From the NCBI GenBank assembly GCA_963995505.1, contig OZ023184.1, forward strand, positions 5,084,001-5,148,000: a stretch of DNA of 64,000 bases. Direction: 5' to 3'. The stretch is from Hypericum androsaemum (lineage: Eukaryota > Streptophyta > Magnoliopsida > Malpighiales > Hypericaceae). Shown piece after piece: positions 47,342 to 59,800 of the stretch. The notes under the pieces are model-generated. The model did not search any database. It was not told the origin of the DNA and saw only the letters and a list, made by a program, of their open reading frames with translations. Positions within the stretch are counted from its first letter, which is position 1; every line of letters begins with the position of its first letter. Made by a program: the position numbers and the translations under genes.

Positions 47342-48532
47342 ATGGAAGAAGTGGCGGTGCCTACTTTTTTCGTATGCCCTATATCCCTAGAGATAATGAA
47401 GGACCCGGTGACGGTTCCCACCGGGATAACCTACGACCGGGTGAGCATCGAGAAGTGGCTGTTCGCAGGGAAGAATGCCACGTGTCCGATGACCAAGCAG
47501 GTAATCTCCGACTGCGAGCTCACCCCCAACCACACTCTCCGCCGTCTGATCCAGTCCTGGTGCACCCTCCACGCATCACACGGCGTCGAGCGCATCCCAA
47601 CTCCCAAGCCGCCAACCACCAAGACCCAGCTTGTCAAGCTCCTAAGGGAGACCGAGACGACACACCAACGGGTCGCCTGCCTCAGGAAGCTCCGGTCCAT
47701 CGCTGGCGACAACGAGACCAACAAGAGGAACATGGAGGCCGCGGGGGCGGTTGACTTCCTGGCCTCCATGGTCAACGGATTCGAACTCCAACTCAGCGAG
47801 GAGGCGCTAAGCATCCTCTGTACCCTACACGTATCCGAGCCTACCCTAACCAACCTCGCGGGTAGCGAAGCCTTCATCGATTCCCTAGCGAGGATAATGC
47901 GAACAGGAAGCTACGAGTCTAGGGCATACGCGGTCTTAATGCTCAAATCGGTTCTTTCAGTCGCCGACCCTTTAAAGATAATCAGCTTAAGACACCAAAT
48001 CCTCGTTGAAGTAGTCGCTGTCCTAAAAGACCAAATATCCCAACAAGCATCCAAAGCTTGCCTTCAACTGCTCATCCACGTGGCTCCCTGGGGGCGCAAC
48101 AGGGTCAAAACGGTGGAAGCCGGCGCCGTCCGGGCCCTCATCGACATCCTCCTCGAGTCCTCTTCGAGACGGCCCGCGGAGATGGCAATGACGCTGCTGG
48201 ACATGCTCTGCCAGTGCGCGGAGGGGCGGGCCGCGCTGTTAGGCCACGCGGCTGGCGTAGCCGTCGTGTCGAAGAAGATCCTGAGGGTGTCGAAGGTCGG
48301 GAGCGAGAGCGGGGTGAGGATCTTGTCGTCGGTGGCGAGGTTCTCGGCGACGCCGGGGGTTATCCAGGAGATGTTGTACGTTGGGGTCGTGGCTAAGCTG
48401 TGCTTGGTGCTCCAAGTTGATTGCGGGAGTGAGGTCAAGGACAAGGCCAGGGAGGTCCTGAGGTTGCACGCTAAGGACTGGAAGGACTCGCCTTGTATCT
48501 CTGTGAGCTTGGCCTCCTCGTATCCGGCTTAA
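47342..48532 (+). CDS. PUB22/PUB23: U-box E3 ubiquitin ligase, PUB22/23-like, copy 2
   Basis: Single exon, 396 residues, intact. The U-box is at about 7-80, with CPMTKQVISD where copy 1 has CPVTK, then an ARM-repeat region ending SPCISVSLASSYPA. By eye it matches copy 1 at about 379 of 396 aligned residues, with six residues missing near 150. From about 47830 to 48100 the two genes differ at only about three bases, although their flanks differ much more. The function is expected to equal copy 1. The U-box residues at the E2 contact face look the same in both copies, so neither shows signs of being a pseudogene. Confidence 0.93.
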   Translation: MEEVAVPTFFVCPISLEIMKDPVTVPTGITYDRVSIEKWLFAGKNATCPMTKQVISDCELTPNHTLRRLIQSWCTLHASHGVERIPTPKPPTTKTQLVKLLRETETTHQRVACLRKLRSIAGDNETNKRNMEAAGAVDFLASMVNGFELQLSEEALSILCTLHVSEPTLTNLAGSEAFIDSLARIMRTGSYESRAYAVLMLKSVLSVADPLKIISLRHQILVEVVAVLKDQISQQASKACLQLLIHVAPWGRNRVKTVEAGAVRALIDILLESSSRRPAEMAMTLLDMLCQCAEGRAALLGHAAGVAVVSKKILRVSKVGSESGVRILSSVARFSATPGVIQEMLYVGVVAKLCLVLQVDCGSEVKDKAREVLRLHAKDWKDSPCISVSLASSYPA

Positions 48533-48955
48533 CGAGTTCGGGTCTTAGGAACACTTTGGCTGATGATGATTAATTTGTTATACTAAAGTTAATTAGGTGA
48601 AGTATATTTTTGTGATACGTATAGGGTTCAGGGTTAGATTTTTCGATTTTTTTTTGTACTAATTGATTTTGATAGATGTTAAAAAATCATAGAAAAACAC
48701 AGATTGTATATGTTGGGCACAGAAGCGTGGCCAACGGGTTCATACGAAGATTATTGGTTGCAGTTTTGAATTACTTCTGTCCGATAACAATTAAGTCCAA
48801 AGAATTATAAGTTTAAGTTGATAAATTTAACTCAATCGATGATCAGTCGTGCAATTTCTAGTGATTCGAGCTCGAAGAAAAAATTTTGACATGAAAATTC
48901 TAGGAAGTAACCATGGGGTTCATGAACCATAGTAAATAACAGCATACCTCTATAA

Positions 48956-50309
48956 GTTGATTTTTATTGCAATATAAGAAAATGTACATTTTTAAAGTTC
49001 TTTGATATTTAAATTCCTCGTATCACGATGTTGTAGCCGCAACTTCGTTAAAATTTTACTTAAACAAAATCTGGTGGAAAATCTTTCGTAGGGAAAAAGC
49101 GCATAGAATTATTGCGCTATTCAACACCTAAACCCGAGTACAACCACTAGGTGTTATGTCCTATTAAAATTTGAAATCGATTAGTCTACACACTTGACCC
49201 CTAGTTTGTTTGTTCCGTGGATAAAGGTCAGATGGTTGATTATTGCCTAAAAAGAAAAAGAAACTACAGTTGTCTCTCAACCCAAGTGAGTGGACTCTTG
49301 TTCCCTAGCCCATTAAGAAACTACAGTTGTCTCTCAACCCAAGTGAGTGGACTCTTGTTCCCTAGCCCATTAAGAAACGGGTAGAGCCTCCAAACTAGAA
49401 GAAGCCCACCACCAGTGTACGGCCCCGTCAGTTTTCAATTCGGTCTATAGAGATTTTTTTTATTAGTGTCTATAGAGAAATTTAATGGACCAAATGGATC
49501 GTATTAGAGTGGACCACCTTTCTTTTCGCTCTTTTCAGAAACTTCTTCCAAGTTCCAAGATCTAACTAAAATTGACTTTAAATCTAAAAACTCAAGGATT
49601 ATATTTTTATTATCGGATTCCACTTGTGTTGAATTCAGCTTATTTCTTAAAAATTCTAGATCAGTCAAATTCTTGTATCTAGTTACTTCATGCTGTTTTG
49701 GGTCCACTAAAATTTATGTTGAATCAAAAAATTCAATATAACCAAAATTAGTTGAAAATTGAGCAGAAATATTGCTAATCTGCAGAGACTATTTATTCCT
49801 TGGTTATCTTCCAAGTCCCGCCGTCGTCACCTTTCATTAGATTTTTTGACCAATCTCTTGTATTCCGAATGCAACATTATCAAATCAAATTTAATGAGTG
49901 ATATATTTTTATTTTTTTAATTTAAAATCAGGATTTTCGTAAGTAACTCATAATTTATTACCACTTAAATTAACTACCGTCTCACAGAATCTTGACAGGT
50001 AATAAAAAAATGTGACTTATAAAAAAGTAAAAAAAAGAAAAGAAGTGCACATTTCCAGAGATTATTTGATGATTGGTATATAAAGAGATTTTTTTAACTT
50101 ATATAAAGAGAAATTGGGTACTTTAGTCCACTAAGTAGATTGTGGAAGAAGTCGGTAACTTAATTTTTTCTTGGATCACGGGACGTGCGATTTTGGGACT
50201 TGTGACGCATATCACGTATAAAATTTTCACTTCTCTAAGCTATTATTTTTTTCTGATCAAATTTAGTCAGATTTTATATAAGAGTAATTCTCTTAACAAT
50301 ATTTTTAAG
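48956..50309. other. Intergenic with a 57-bp tandem duplication
   Basis: The unit containing AAACTACAGTTGTCTC is repeated at 49261 and 49318 (period 57). The rest is AT-rich, with no gene recognised. Confidence 0.55.
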
Positions 50310-51791
50310 GAAAAATTACGCTCAGGTTTCGGTAGTTTGGCGTCCATCTCTCTAGGATCCCTACATTTTTAAAATCGTTTCTGACATTCCCAAAGTTTGA
50401 TTTTATCAACTCTCGGGTCCCTGACGGCTCTTTTTTTCATTTTTGGTCATGGTAATGACCAAAATACCCTTAAACAAAAAATAAAAAAATTTACCTTCTC
50501 CAACCTTTGACCAAGAACACTAACAATAAAAAACCAACCTAAAAATAAGATCAAACTAACAAAAATCAAGAACACAACTAAAAATATCAAGAACAATAAA
50601 AAAAACTCAGATCAAAATTAAAAAACTGAGATCAAAATAAAGAAACCTAGATGTTTAATTTCACCAAACTTCATGACCTCTTCTCCCATCGAATCATTAA
50701 ACCTAGATCGTTCAAAATCTAGACCCACCAAAATCAAGAAACCTAAACTTTTAATTCCACCAAACTTCATGACCTCGTCGTCGTCGTTTTTGATGTACAA
50801 GGAAACAAAAAAATTCATCTGAATGGGTAAGAAAAGGAAATTCGTCAAGTTTAACAATTGAAATCAAAATCACGAGCTCCCAATTGAAAAATAAACCAAG
50901 TTTAACAATTGAAATTCGTCAAAATCAGCATGGACAGGTTGTCCGCCGTGGTCGAAGGAACTCCAATCTGAACCGGCAACCAGAAGCAGAGACGACACCG
51001 CCTTCGATGGGTTTCTTGGTTTTAGAGCTTGCGACGGTGGCGGTATTCGTGTCGGACCAGGTCAGGGGACGGCACCATCTCCCACCCTAGATGATGCAGA
51101 TTCGCGACTGGCGAAGTGGAGTGCGGCATCCTTGGCAAGGGCGAAGGCCATCCAAAGCCCTGCCTCGTCCTCAACCCCGCCGACGGCCATAGATGATGCC
51201 TCCCGATTCACGACTGGCGCCGATTGGGACGTCGAATCTCGCTATTATTTTGATGTTACACTATTCGGGGTCGGGTTTGGTTGCTTTTGCGTGTGAAGCT
51301 TAGATTTAGGATAGAGGGGTCTCCTTTCTTTTAGGGTAGAGCAGAAACCCAGTTTCTCCTTCCTTTGCAATAACCTGAGCTCCATTTTCGAGAACTTTGT
51401 TTGCGCCGATTCTGGGTTTGATTTAATTTTCTCATTAGTTAAACCTAAATTTTTTGTTAGGGTTACGATTAGGGTTTGGTGTTGGAGCTAATTTTGGTTA
51501 TTCTTGATGTTTTTGGTTGTTCTTTATATTCTTGATTTTAGTTAGTTTGATCTTAGTTTTGGGTTGGTTTTTGGTGGTTGGTATTTTTTTCAAATGTTGA
51601 AGAAAGTAATTTTTTATTTTTTATTTAAGAGTATTTTGGTCATTTCCATTATCAAAAATGAAAAAAAGCCATCAGGAACTCGAGAGTTGATAAAACCAAA
51701 TTTCGAGGACGTCAAGAACGATTTTGAAAACGCAGGGACCCCAGAGGGAGGGACGCCAAACTACAGGAACTTGAGCATAATTTTTTCTATT
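50310..51791. mobile_element. Mutator-like element with ~300-bp inverted ends, element 2
   Basis: The left end (about 50311-50610) is matched in reverse by about 51485-51791. For example, left GTAGTTTGGCGTCC and GATTTTATCAACTCTCGGGT pair with right GGACGCCAAACTAC and ACTCGAGAGTTGATAAAACC. The interior (about 50900-51310) is clearly more GC-rich than the flanks and includes an internal duplication (TAGATGATGC...CGACTGGCG near 51089 and 51191). A GC-rich core inside long inverted ends suggests a Pack-MULE-type element with captured sequence, but I do not recognise the source. TATTTTTA-like bases flank both sides; as a target duplication this is weak in AT-rich DNA. Confidence 0.78.
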
Positions 51792-53154
51792 TTTTATACT
51801 CGTAAGATTTAAATTCAAAATTTTATTAAATGAATTGAATTATCTTACCTGTTTCACCGAATCCATAAGATATTTATTATCTTATTGCCACCTACATAAA
51901 TATTACTCGAACTAAGAAAGAAGTAGGCTGGTTTCCGTCGACGAAGCCGTTGAAGTTTCCAAATGCGGTACCGTCGCAAGGAAGATATTTTAAATATAAT
52001 ATATGGTCGTCGTAGTACTGATCTATTGCTTCCGTTCGAAGTACGCCCCGTTTTAAAATCAGGGAAAAAAATAACGTGTTTCTTAAAACAACAACCACGT
52101 ACGCTTAATCGACGTTCATTAAATAGTCGTATTAGATTAAATATAAATTAGTTGATATAGTGAGTATTCAAATAGTATGTATTATCAATAAAAAAAGTTA
52201 ATTTTTAATTATCAACAAATATTTAGATCAATTTGTAAGAGAGTTATTTTAGTTTCATAAAAATATCTCAAATTCGAGCCATCAAAAATAAATAATGTGA
52301 ATTGGATGTCAGGAGACAGTTAAAATATCTTTGGAAACGCTAATCCGACTGCTTATTTTTTGATTCGCGTCCACTGGCACTCCGTAATCTTTTAATCTAT
52401 CTCGTATAAAGTCCATTGCTAAATTTGGCCCAACATTTCAGGTGTGGGAATATTCTCGATACATTATTAGCCAGTAAAATTTGAATAATTTTATGATTAT
52501 TCTTTTATATTAAGTGACATTTTATTGCTTAGCCTTTTATTCTATATAACTTGGAATTTAATCGGTCACAGTTTCTTAACTTGTAAAATGTCAGAGCATG
52601 ATCGCCCCAAAAGGTATATTTGCTTCCAGACTAAGGTGCAAGCAACTTGACCAATTGACCACTAATTAGTACGTAATAAATTGAAAAAGTACATGTTCAT
52701 CTTTTAAACCTCATATCTTAGATATGAATATGATTATTTCCTTTAAAGCAATCTAGGAATACAAAAACAAGTTGTTAGGAAAGATATACAGAATAGATAA
52801 AAACATATGTGGTTCATTTGGAAGAATTATATCATATGTGGTTCATAAAAACATATGTGGTTCATTCGTGGGTCGATTTGGTCGAAAGAATTATATCCAA
52901 GATGATCGGACAGTCAAAATTTGAGACAAATCTTAGCTTGTAAATCCCTATCTTATATAGCATTGGTAAACGTACTATACTTGTAGAGGCTGACATAATG
53001 CTTAAGAACTGTAATTCTGTATATATATCCTGTACAAAGAAAGGAAAAAGGCAACAGAAACTTATACGAAAATATGTAACATTAAGCCTTAATTATCATC
53101 TCTTTTGATGATTAGTTATTGAATTAACTAAGCACTAGTAGCACAATATAACAC
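51792..53154. other. Intergenic, 3' flank of the DOF gene
   Basis: AT-rich. A phrase ACATATGTGGTTCAT is repeated near 52803-52865. No gene seen. Confidence 0.5.
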
Positions 53155-53868
53155 TCATCTGGAGAAGTGAAATGGGCTCCAATTACCGAACAAAAGATGA
53201 TCAGGATCCTGATGAGATTCCGGTATGATCAACGGCTGTTGGTTGATCATTTGGAAGCCGTCAGTCCACTGTATCTCTCCGGGAACTGCGTCCAGCTGAT
53301 CATCTCCTAGCAATGGCAGCAACCCATCATCATTGATGTTGCTGAAAATGGAGGGGCCAATAGTGGGATGAGGATGGTAAACGAATTGGTCGTTGGTGAA
53401 ATCAAAACCCGAGGGATCGAACTCGGATGGGATCTCGTTCAACCCCGAGGGGTTGGAGTCTGGCTGAGGGTTCAAGAAGTTGGCGTAGACGACAGCGAGG
53501 TCAATGTGGGAAGAGCCAGAAGAATCATGATGATGGTCGTCCCCGTCGCTACGGGGACGATCATGATCATATGGATGCTTGGTGGCAAGATCATCCAGGC
53601 TCCTAGAGTGGATAATACTCCCGTTACTTGGTAGCCTCGACAAGGACCTGTTGTTGTTGTTGCTGCCTCTTCTGTTCTTCCGGCATCCTCCCCCAACGGG
53701 CACGTTCCGAAGCGAGCCGCCTTTGGTCCAGTACCGTCGACAACCTTTGCAGAAGTACCTAGGTTGTGTTAGGCTGTAGTTGTTGTAATAACAAAACTTG
53801 GTGTTTGAGGAGCCACACCTTGGACAATTTGGTGACATCTCTACATTAGGCTTCCACCCTCTATCCAT
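53155..53868 (-). CDS. DOF3.5: Dof zinc finger transcription factor, DOF3.5-like
   Basis: 237 residues, single exon, minus strand. The Dof domain (residues about 11-65) has [16 protein letters not shown], then [20 protein letters not shown] and VPVGGGCRK: four zinc-binding cysteines in the C-x2-C-x21-C-x2-C arrangement that binds AAAG core sites. The C-terminal phrases [13 protein letters not shown] and LLFGNWSPF are those of Arabidopsis DOF3.5. The start is the ATG at 53868-53866; the frame is open four codons further (to 53880), but the codon there is TTG, so it is not used. It lies after the PUB22/23 genes, an arrangement also found in Arabidopsis. Confidence 0.92.
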   Translation of the reverse strand: MDRGWKPNVEMSPNCPRCGSSNTKFCYYNNYSLTQPRYFCKGCRRYWTKGGSLRNVPVGGGCRKNRRGSNNNNRSLSRLPSNGSIIHSRSLDDLATKHPYDHDRPRSDGDDHHHDSSGSSHIDLAVVYANFLNPQPDSNPSGLNEIPSEFDPSGFDFTNDQFVYHPHPTIGPSIFSNINDDGLLPLLGDDQLDAVPGEIQWTDGFQMINQQPLIIPESHQDPDHLLFGNWSPFHFSR

Positions 53869-56290
53869 AATGGCAACCAATATCTATTAGGCCTATCTTA
53901 TAATTGTTGGGGAGAGGAGAAGGAGAGTAGAAAATGAGATCACTACCCAGGCAACAAGAAGATGAGTGGTAGCATAGGGGTTATAAGCTATAACAAGTGG
54001 CAAGGGGATTTTTTTGTTGAAACAAAATGGATACTACCTGGCGTAACGTAGCAGAAGCGAAGATAATAAAATAGATATGACAATTTCTAGCGTAAAAATT
54101 ATCTTAAAAAAATTAGATCAAAAGAGGCTTAAACATGTCACTGATCGATGATGAAATGATGATTGAAAAAAAAACGGCTCGGCTTGTGCCTACGTATATT
54201 ATGATATTATATTTCAACAAATATAATCTTCGAGTAGCGAATAATCTTAAATTTTGCAAATTTTTTCTTACCAAAATTTTTAATACTATTGTATTCTCAA
54301 AATTCAAACTCGAAGCTCTACCTAATCTAGTAGGCAAGGTGAAATTTGATGTGTGCCAAGCACATGAGTGTATGGCCAAGTTGGTCTAGGTGCACATGAG
54401 AATGTCAAAGGTTAAGGAGAAGCCTCGTGAAAGTGTACGTATCATGACTCGTGCACATGGTCGATTTGGTGATTGGGCACGTTTTTTCTTGGGTTCCGGT
54501 GCCGTGAAGCTCGATGTGGAGAGGCTAACGTCGCCGGAGGCTAAGCCGGTGTGTCGGTGCTTTTTCATCACTCGTGCCATGGCTAATACAATCCGCGGTT
54601 TTCTTTTTCTCTATTAGGGTTTTGCCCTACTCAAGTTGGTGCATTGACTTTTTTGTTTAAATTGTTTTCTCACATAAACGCTAGATGGTATACTGAATGG
54701 AATAAAGTAATTGTAGGTGACAAATTTTCTGAAATGAAAGAAATTAGGATGAGGTCGGATTGGCCGTACAAGAATGATCAACACGAGAAGCGAGTAAATG
54801 CGATAGACTAAAAAAATTGGCACGAAAAAAAAAAACTAAAAGCTTGTATAAAAACCAATTACTAAAAAAACCTATGTCATATGCGCTATTAGAACTTGGG
54901 ATTGTGTTACTATTTAGATTTTTGAACCATGGTTCAAATTTAAATGACATATTAAAAAATTATCATGTTGGCTAGTATAAATTCTCCTCAAATTAAACTA
55001 AAAAAGATAAAATTTGATTCGAATCGAATATAAATTTTAGGCTCCAACAAGGCTGGCTCCTTTGATGAGCAGACAATATGTTATAAAATATTAGGAATAG
55101 GCTTCGACTGCTTGGTGTATTGTTTGGCCAGCATATCTCTCAAGTGTTTCTTACGTCGCCATTGTTAGAGATACGCTTGGTGATCTCTTCACTTCTTTAG
55201 GTTAAAAATGGAAGTGGGCCCGTTAATTAGCTACAAGTTCCTATATCATTGGGATCTTTTCTAGCTCCCAATTTCAGGTTGTCCGTTTTAAACGTAATAC
55301 AAAAAAAAAAGGTTTTCGTTTTTGTTTGAAAGATTTTTATTGGTATAACAGTGTGGTAATTTTAATGGTTGCGAAACTAAATGGAAATAATCGCACCCAA
55401 TAACAAATAACTAGATTGATGCATTTGGATCTACTATTTTCAGCAACAAAAATAAAAAATAGACGTGGACATCCACACGGGACAATTATAACATCATTTC
55501 AAAAACCTTGAAAGTGATCGTATGAGCATGGAGAGGTCTATAGACGAGAGCACGAAATTTGACGTCGAGTCTTCTACGGTAAAAAAATATAATCGAGAGT
55601 TTTTTTATCTATTCCATGCTCACAAATATTCAAAAATGTCTAATTTGGTCCTACTCGGGTACCAACTTCGGCGGTCAGGTAATGTATTTAAACTCTTTGG
55701 ATGTATGATACATATACTATAGAGTAGCTTGAGATTGTATTGGGGTGATGAATTGTGTTCTCTCAAAACTAATATCTTTTTGATAAGTCTCGCAACACTA
55801 ATATTGGAGTACTCTTTACAGTAGGATTTTAACGAGTTTTTCGAATGTAATTTTATATTCATACAAAGAAATTTAACACTCATAATTATAAATATGTAAT
55901 TATTTAAATTCTGGTGAAATGAAAATCTATACCCGAGCCCCACATTTCAAAAGATGTAGAACATAGCACGTGCAAGCAAGGGTAGAGATGATGCTTCGCA
56001 TATAGGGAGAATGTTCCCCCCTGGTCAGCCGTATAAATACCGCTCCGGGGGATGGGATTTCTTGGATCATGGTCCATCCTTGGTGATGCTACCTCGAGGG
56101 TCGAGCACCAGTAGCCTTGCTAGCATCTTTGACATTTTCATACAGTGATTTGTTGGCCCAAATCTCGGTACTCAGGCCTCTACTGGATTGACTAATATGA
56201 ATCCAACCTAAAGGTATTTTTAAAAAAAATATTTGCATTCTCAACTAGAAACATAGTTAAACTAGACATAGTAGTACTTGAATTCATTTA
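53869..56290. other. Intergenic between DOF3.5 and VIR
   Basis: The first part (53869 to about 54060) would hold the DOF3.5 leader and promoter, read on the minus strand. An ORF at 54390-54617 (+) lies in a less AT-rich patch but has no domain I can name. The remainder is AT-rich. Confidence 0.5.
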
Positions 56291-56656
56291 AAGAGAACCG
56301 CACCAAGGCCAACGATGCTCGACTCTGATACAGAAATTCACCAAAAAAAACTAGACATAGTAGTAGCAAAGAGGCCATTTGACTACATGATACAAGGAAG
56401 AAGACAGCTAACGTTAACAAACTCAAGTGAACATAACGTTGGCGTTCTGCCCAGAAATCAACAGAAGCTATTGCCAGGGACTGAGTTATTAAGTTACAGA
56501 TCATAAAACATACAACAAATCAATATAATTTTATCGAACTTTACAACACCATCGAACCAAAACTAAACAGATTTGAATGAACAATTATCCAAGGAAGAAG
56601 AAGACAACCGGTAAAAGCCGGCACGAGGGGACCCAACCGATCACAGAAGGATCTAG
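56291..56656 (-). other. Probable 3'UTR of VIR
   Basis: Minus-strand sequence following the VIR stop codon. The extent is not determined. Confidence 0.4.
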
Positions 56657-56822
56657 CTATTGCTGGCCCAGTCGCTCCTGTTCATTGCAGAAGAAAAAAC
56701 CCACAACCATGTTAAACATGTAGTGAAGGAGAAGGTCCTGATTTCATATAATGTGGGCTCCATTAGAAGTCCTATTAACCAATTCACCATCGATCTAGTT
56801 GAAACCAACACGAAAAATGAAG

Positions 56823-56878
<56 letters not shown>

Positions 56879-59800
56879 AGGGCACTGACCTGAAGCATCT
56901 GCATTAATTTGGGATGCTGCTCCAATAACCGGCACAGTTCTTCCTTATTGCTTAACAAAGACTGCCACAATGATAGGATGAAGTTAATAATAATGGAACG
57001 GTGCTAAAATCTCCAAATTAAAACTAGGTGTTAGAATGCGAATACCGTTATTGCTTTTGGATCCTTGAAGTACTCGTGCAATGATGGCCCAAGATCTTGT
57101 TGCTGCTGAGATGCAACATCTCCCTGTTGTGCAAGAACCTGCGGCTGAGCACGTTCAGCTAGCTCATGATGTGGCTGCCGCAACTGAATATTTTCTTGCA
57201 CTTGTGCTTGATAATGGGTATGCAAAGAAGACGACGTCTGAGGCTGCTGTAGCATTAATTGGTGAACTTGCATTTGTATTGAGCTTTGCAGTTGTTCCAC
57301 CTGCTGAGAAGATTGTACAGTTGGCCAGATATGCTGAGGCAGCTGTGTAGGTCGTTGAAATGGAGGCTGCAGAGGCTGTAATTGATGCATTGACTGAAGA
57401 TTTTGCATTAAATTTGAGCTGTCATTTTGCTGCTGAGCTGCCGTGCTTCCATAGGGAGACATGGGGATCGGAGCAGGCCGATTGAAACCCATGGGGGACA
57501 TTAGAGGAGGCCCTCCATGAGAAGTTAATCCAGCGCCGTACCCTGAAGTGGAAGCTAGTGGATGCTCTGCTACTCCACTATACCCGGAGGTTGAGGCTTT
57601 CGAAGTTGATAGGTGATATGGGCTTGCTGAAAATGGAGGCGGCATAGGAGGAAGTGGTGGATGAGGCCCAGCGGATCCACTGGGGGAAGACATTGAAGTG
57701 CGAGAAGCAGGAGCCAAGGAAGAAGTAACATTGGCATATGGAGTCGGATAATCTGACTGGACCTGTCCAAAATAAAATAAAGAAACTAATCATTAAACAT
57801 ATACAGTCAATAGACTGAATAAATCTTCAGCCTCTCAACAGAAATATCATTTGTGGAATGATGCAGGAAGTTGCTCCATCCGCATTGACAAAGTTAATGA
57901 AAGCAGATGATAAGCTTGGGTCAAATCAGGAGCTAGAGGAGTACCGAAGAAAAGGATGAAGGGGGTGGAGTTGGAGGCAAGGGTGGTTGGTTAAGAGGAA
58001 CTCGCAGATCATAGACTCCACGGGAACCAGAGGCATGTTGTGGACTACCTTTTCTATAGAAACTTTGATTATTCAGCCTGGAATCAGGTGGTAACTGCAG
58101 AGACAAAGCCGGCGCATTACCATAAACAGAAGCAGGATAACCTGACACACTTGTGGAGGTCTTCACTTGGACAACATTCTTGAAGTCATCAGACTGCTCG
58201 TATATGCTTTTTTCTGAGGAAATACTTGGTTCTCGAGTCAATGGCATCTCGGGTCTCGAGGCAGACATCCTTGTAGAAAACTCACTTTGTGTATTTTCAT
58301 CAATATTGGATGCTGCCGGCGTGCCTGAACCCCTGTATTGCAGGCTTTCGTGAGCATCACTCTCTGTCTCTTCAACAATTGAGTGAGGAGAACGTTGCTC
58401 ATCAGTGAGAGGGGCGGGTAGCTGCAGATTGTCGTCAGGTTGTGGAAAAGGCAATTTGTCATCTGATCCAGACTCCTCACCGTCAAATATTATATCTATT
58501 CCCTGAAGATCATCGTCAAGATCTGTTTTCAATTGCTCAGACTTGCTGACCTTCTCTTTATCATCGCCATTAGCAGAAGCTGCCTTTTTAACTTGCACCA
58601 AGGACTCGCCTACCACAGCTACTGAAGGATTCTGGCGTTCCCGCTGTCTTGCCATAAACTCATCCACGTGGATTGAGGGAGGTCTTCCACCACCGGAACC
58701 TAGTCGTTGAACTGCTATGACATTAGAATTAACACCATCTACACTTCTTTCTCTAGCAACATAGTCATCCACGTGCATGGATGGCGGTCTGCTAGTGTTT
58801 GGTTTACGCTGCCTGAAGCTGTCCCTACGAGTTTGACCAAGTGGGACTGTTGGCGAACCCAGATTTCGTCCTGGAATCTCAGCCACTGTATTATCTCCCT
58901 TTACACGCTTCAGGGCGGCAGCATCAAGGGATGACAATTTCCTTTTCCCTGGAATGGCTTGTGACAATCTATCAGGAACAGGGCACTCCCATAGAAACTT
59001 TTCTCCAAGGCCTCCCAGGGAATTGCTGTCATCGGCCTTTTCTGTGGTGGCATCTGTCAGGTGATTGATCCTTGGGGAAACCGAGGCATTAGTCACTGCC
59101 AACCGATCTAATGAAACAGAACCAGCCGGCTCTTTTAACAGCATAACAAGTAACTTGCTAGATTCTAAAGCCTGAAAATAACAACATTCGAACTAATCAA
59201 AATCTTAAGCGACATCCAAAAGACAAAGCACAACAAAGGTCTTCTCATTAATTCGTACATGGTAAGAACTAGCACAAGAACCCAGTGTTGTCGAGTAGCA
59301 GTCGTCGCTTATCTTTGAACTCAACAAGACAGTCATTTCCTCCATGTAACTTATAATTCTGGAATCATCGAGGTCATTTGTAACACCAAAAAGGCCCCTT
59401 ACTGCTCCCAATGCATCTGAGTTAATACTGACAAAAAAAACCGCAAAAAAAGTCTTAACCAGTGAAATCGCAAGGAAATGTAAATGACACCTGTAACTAA
59501 AAATAACACAGGAAACGTCATCAAACAAATCAGCAAAGTCGAAATAAGAATTGCAACACCAATCATGCTAGCATGTGATGCTCATCATATACTTCGTATT
59601 TACCATTAGTATTAGGAGAATCAGAAAAGAACTTGTTTGCTTATAATCTGCTTGCTAACTGTCAATAATTTAGAATATTAAGAATGATAGATAACAACCA
59701 CCAAAACCAAAACAGACGCAAAGGTGAATACCTTTTACCATCATAGCAAAATTGTAGACAGCCAACGGACAATGCATTTACCGCCTCAATTGAGCAAGTA

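Larger units (their letters stand above)
46750..48955 (+). repeat. Segmental duplication, right copy (PUB22/23-like gene with flanks)
   Basis: Aligns with 41670-43930, same orientation. The copies are about 5 kb apart and separated by a LINE relic, so this is a dispersed tandem duplication. Confidence 0.85.

Noticed and set aside
53869..53880. Extension of DOF3.5 by four codons upstream
   Set aside because: The first codon would be TTG, not ATG. The conserved start is the ATG at 53868-53866.
54390..54617. 75-codon plus-strand ORF in a GC-richer patch
   Set aside because: The composition looks gene-like, but no domain is recognised and both sides are AT-rich non-coding. Kept only as a note in the intergenic entry.
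56660..56893. Plus-strand ORF rich in Tyr-Ile repeats
   Set aside because: It is the translation of the (AT)n tract in the last VIR intron.
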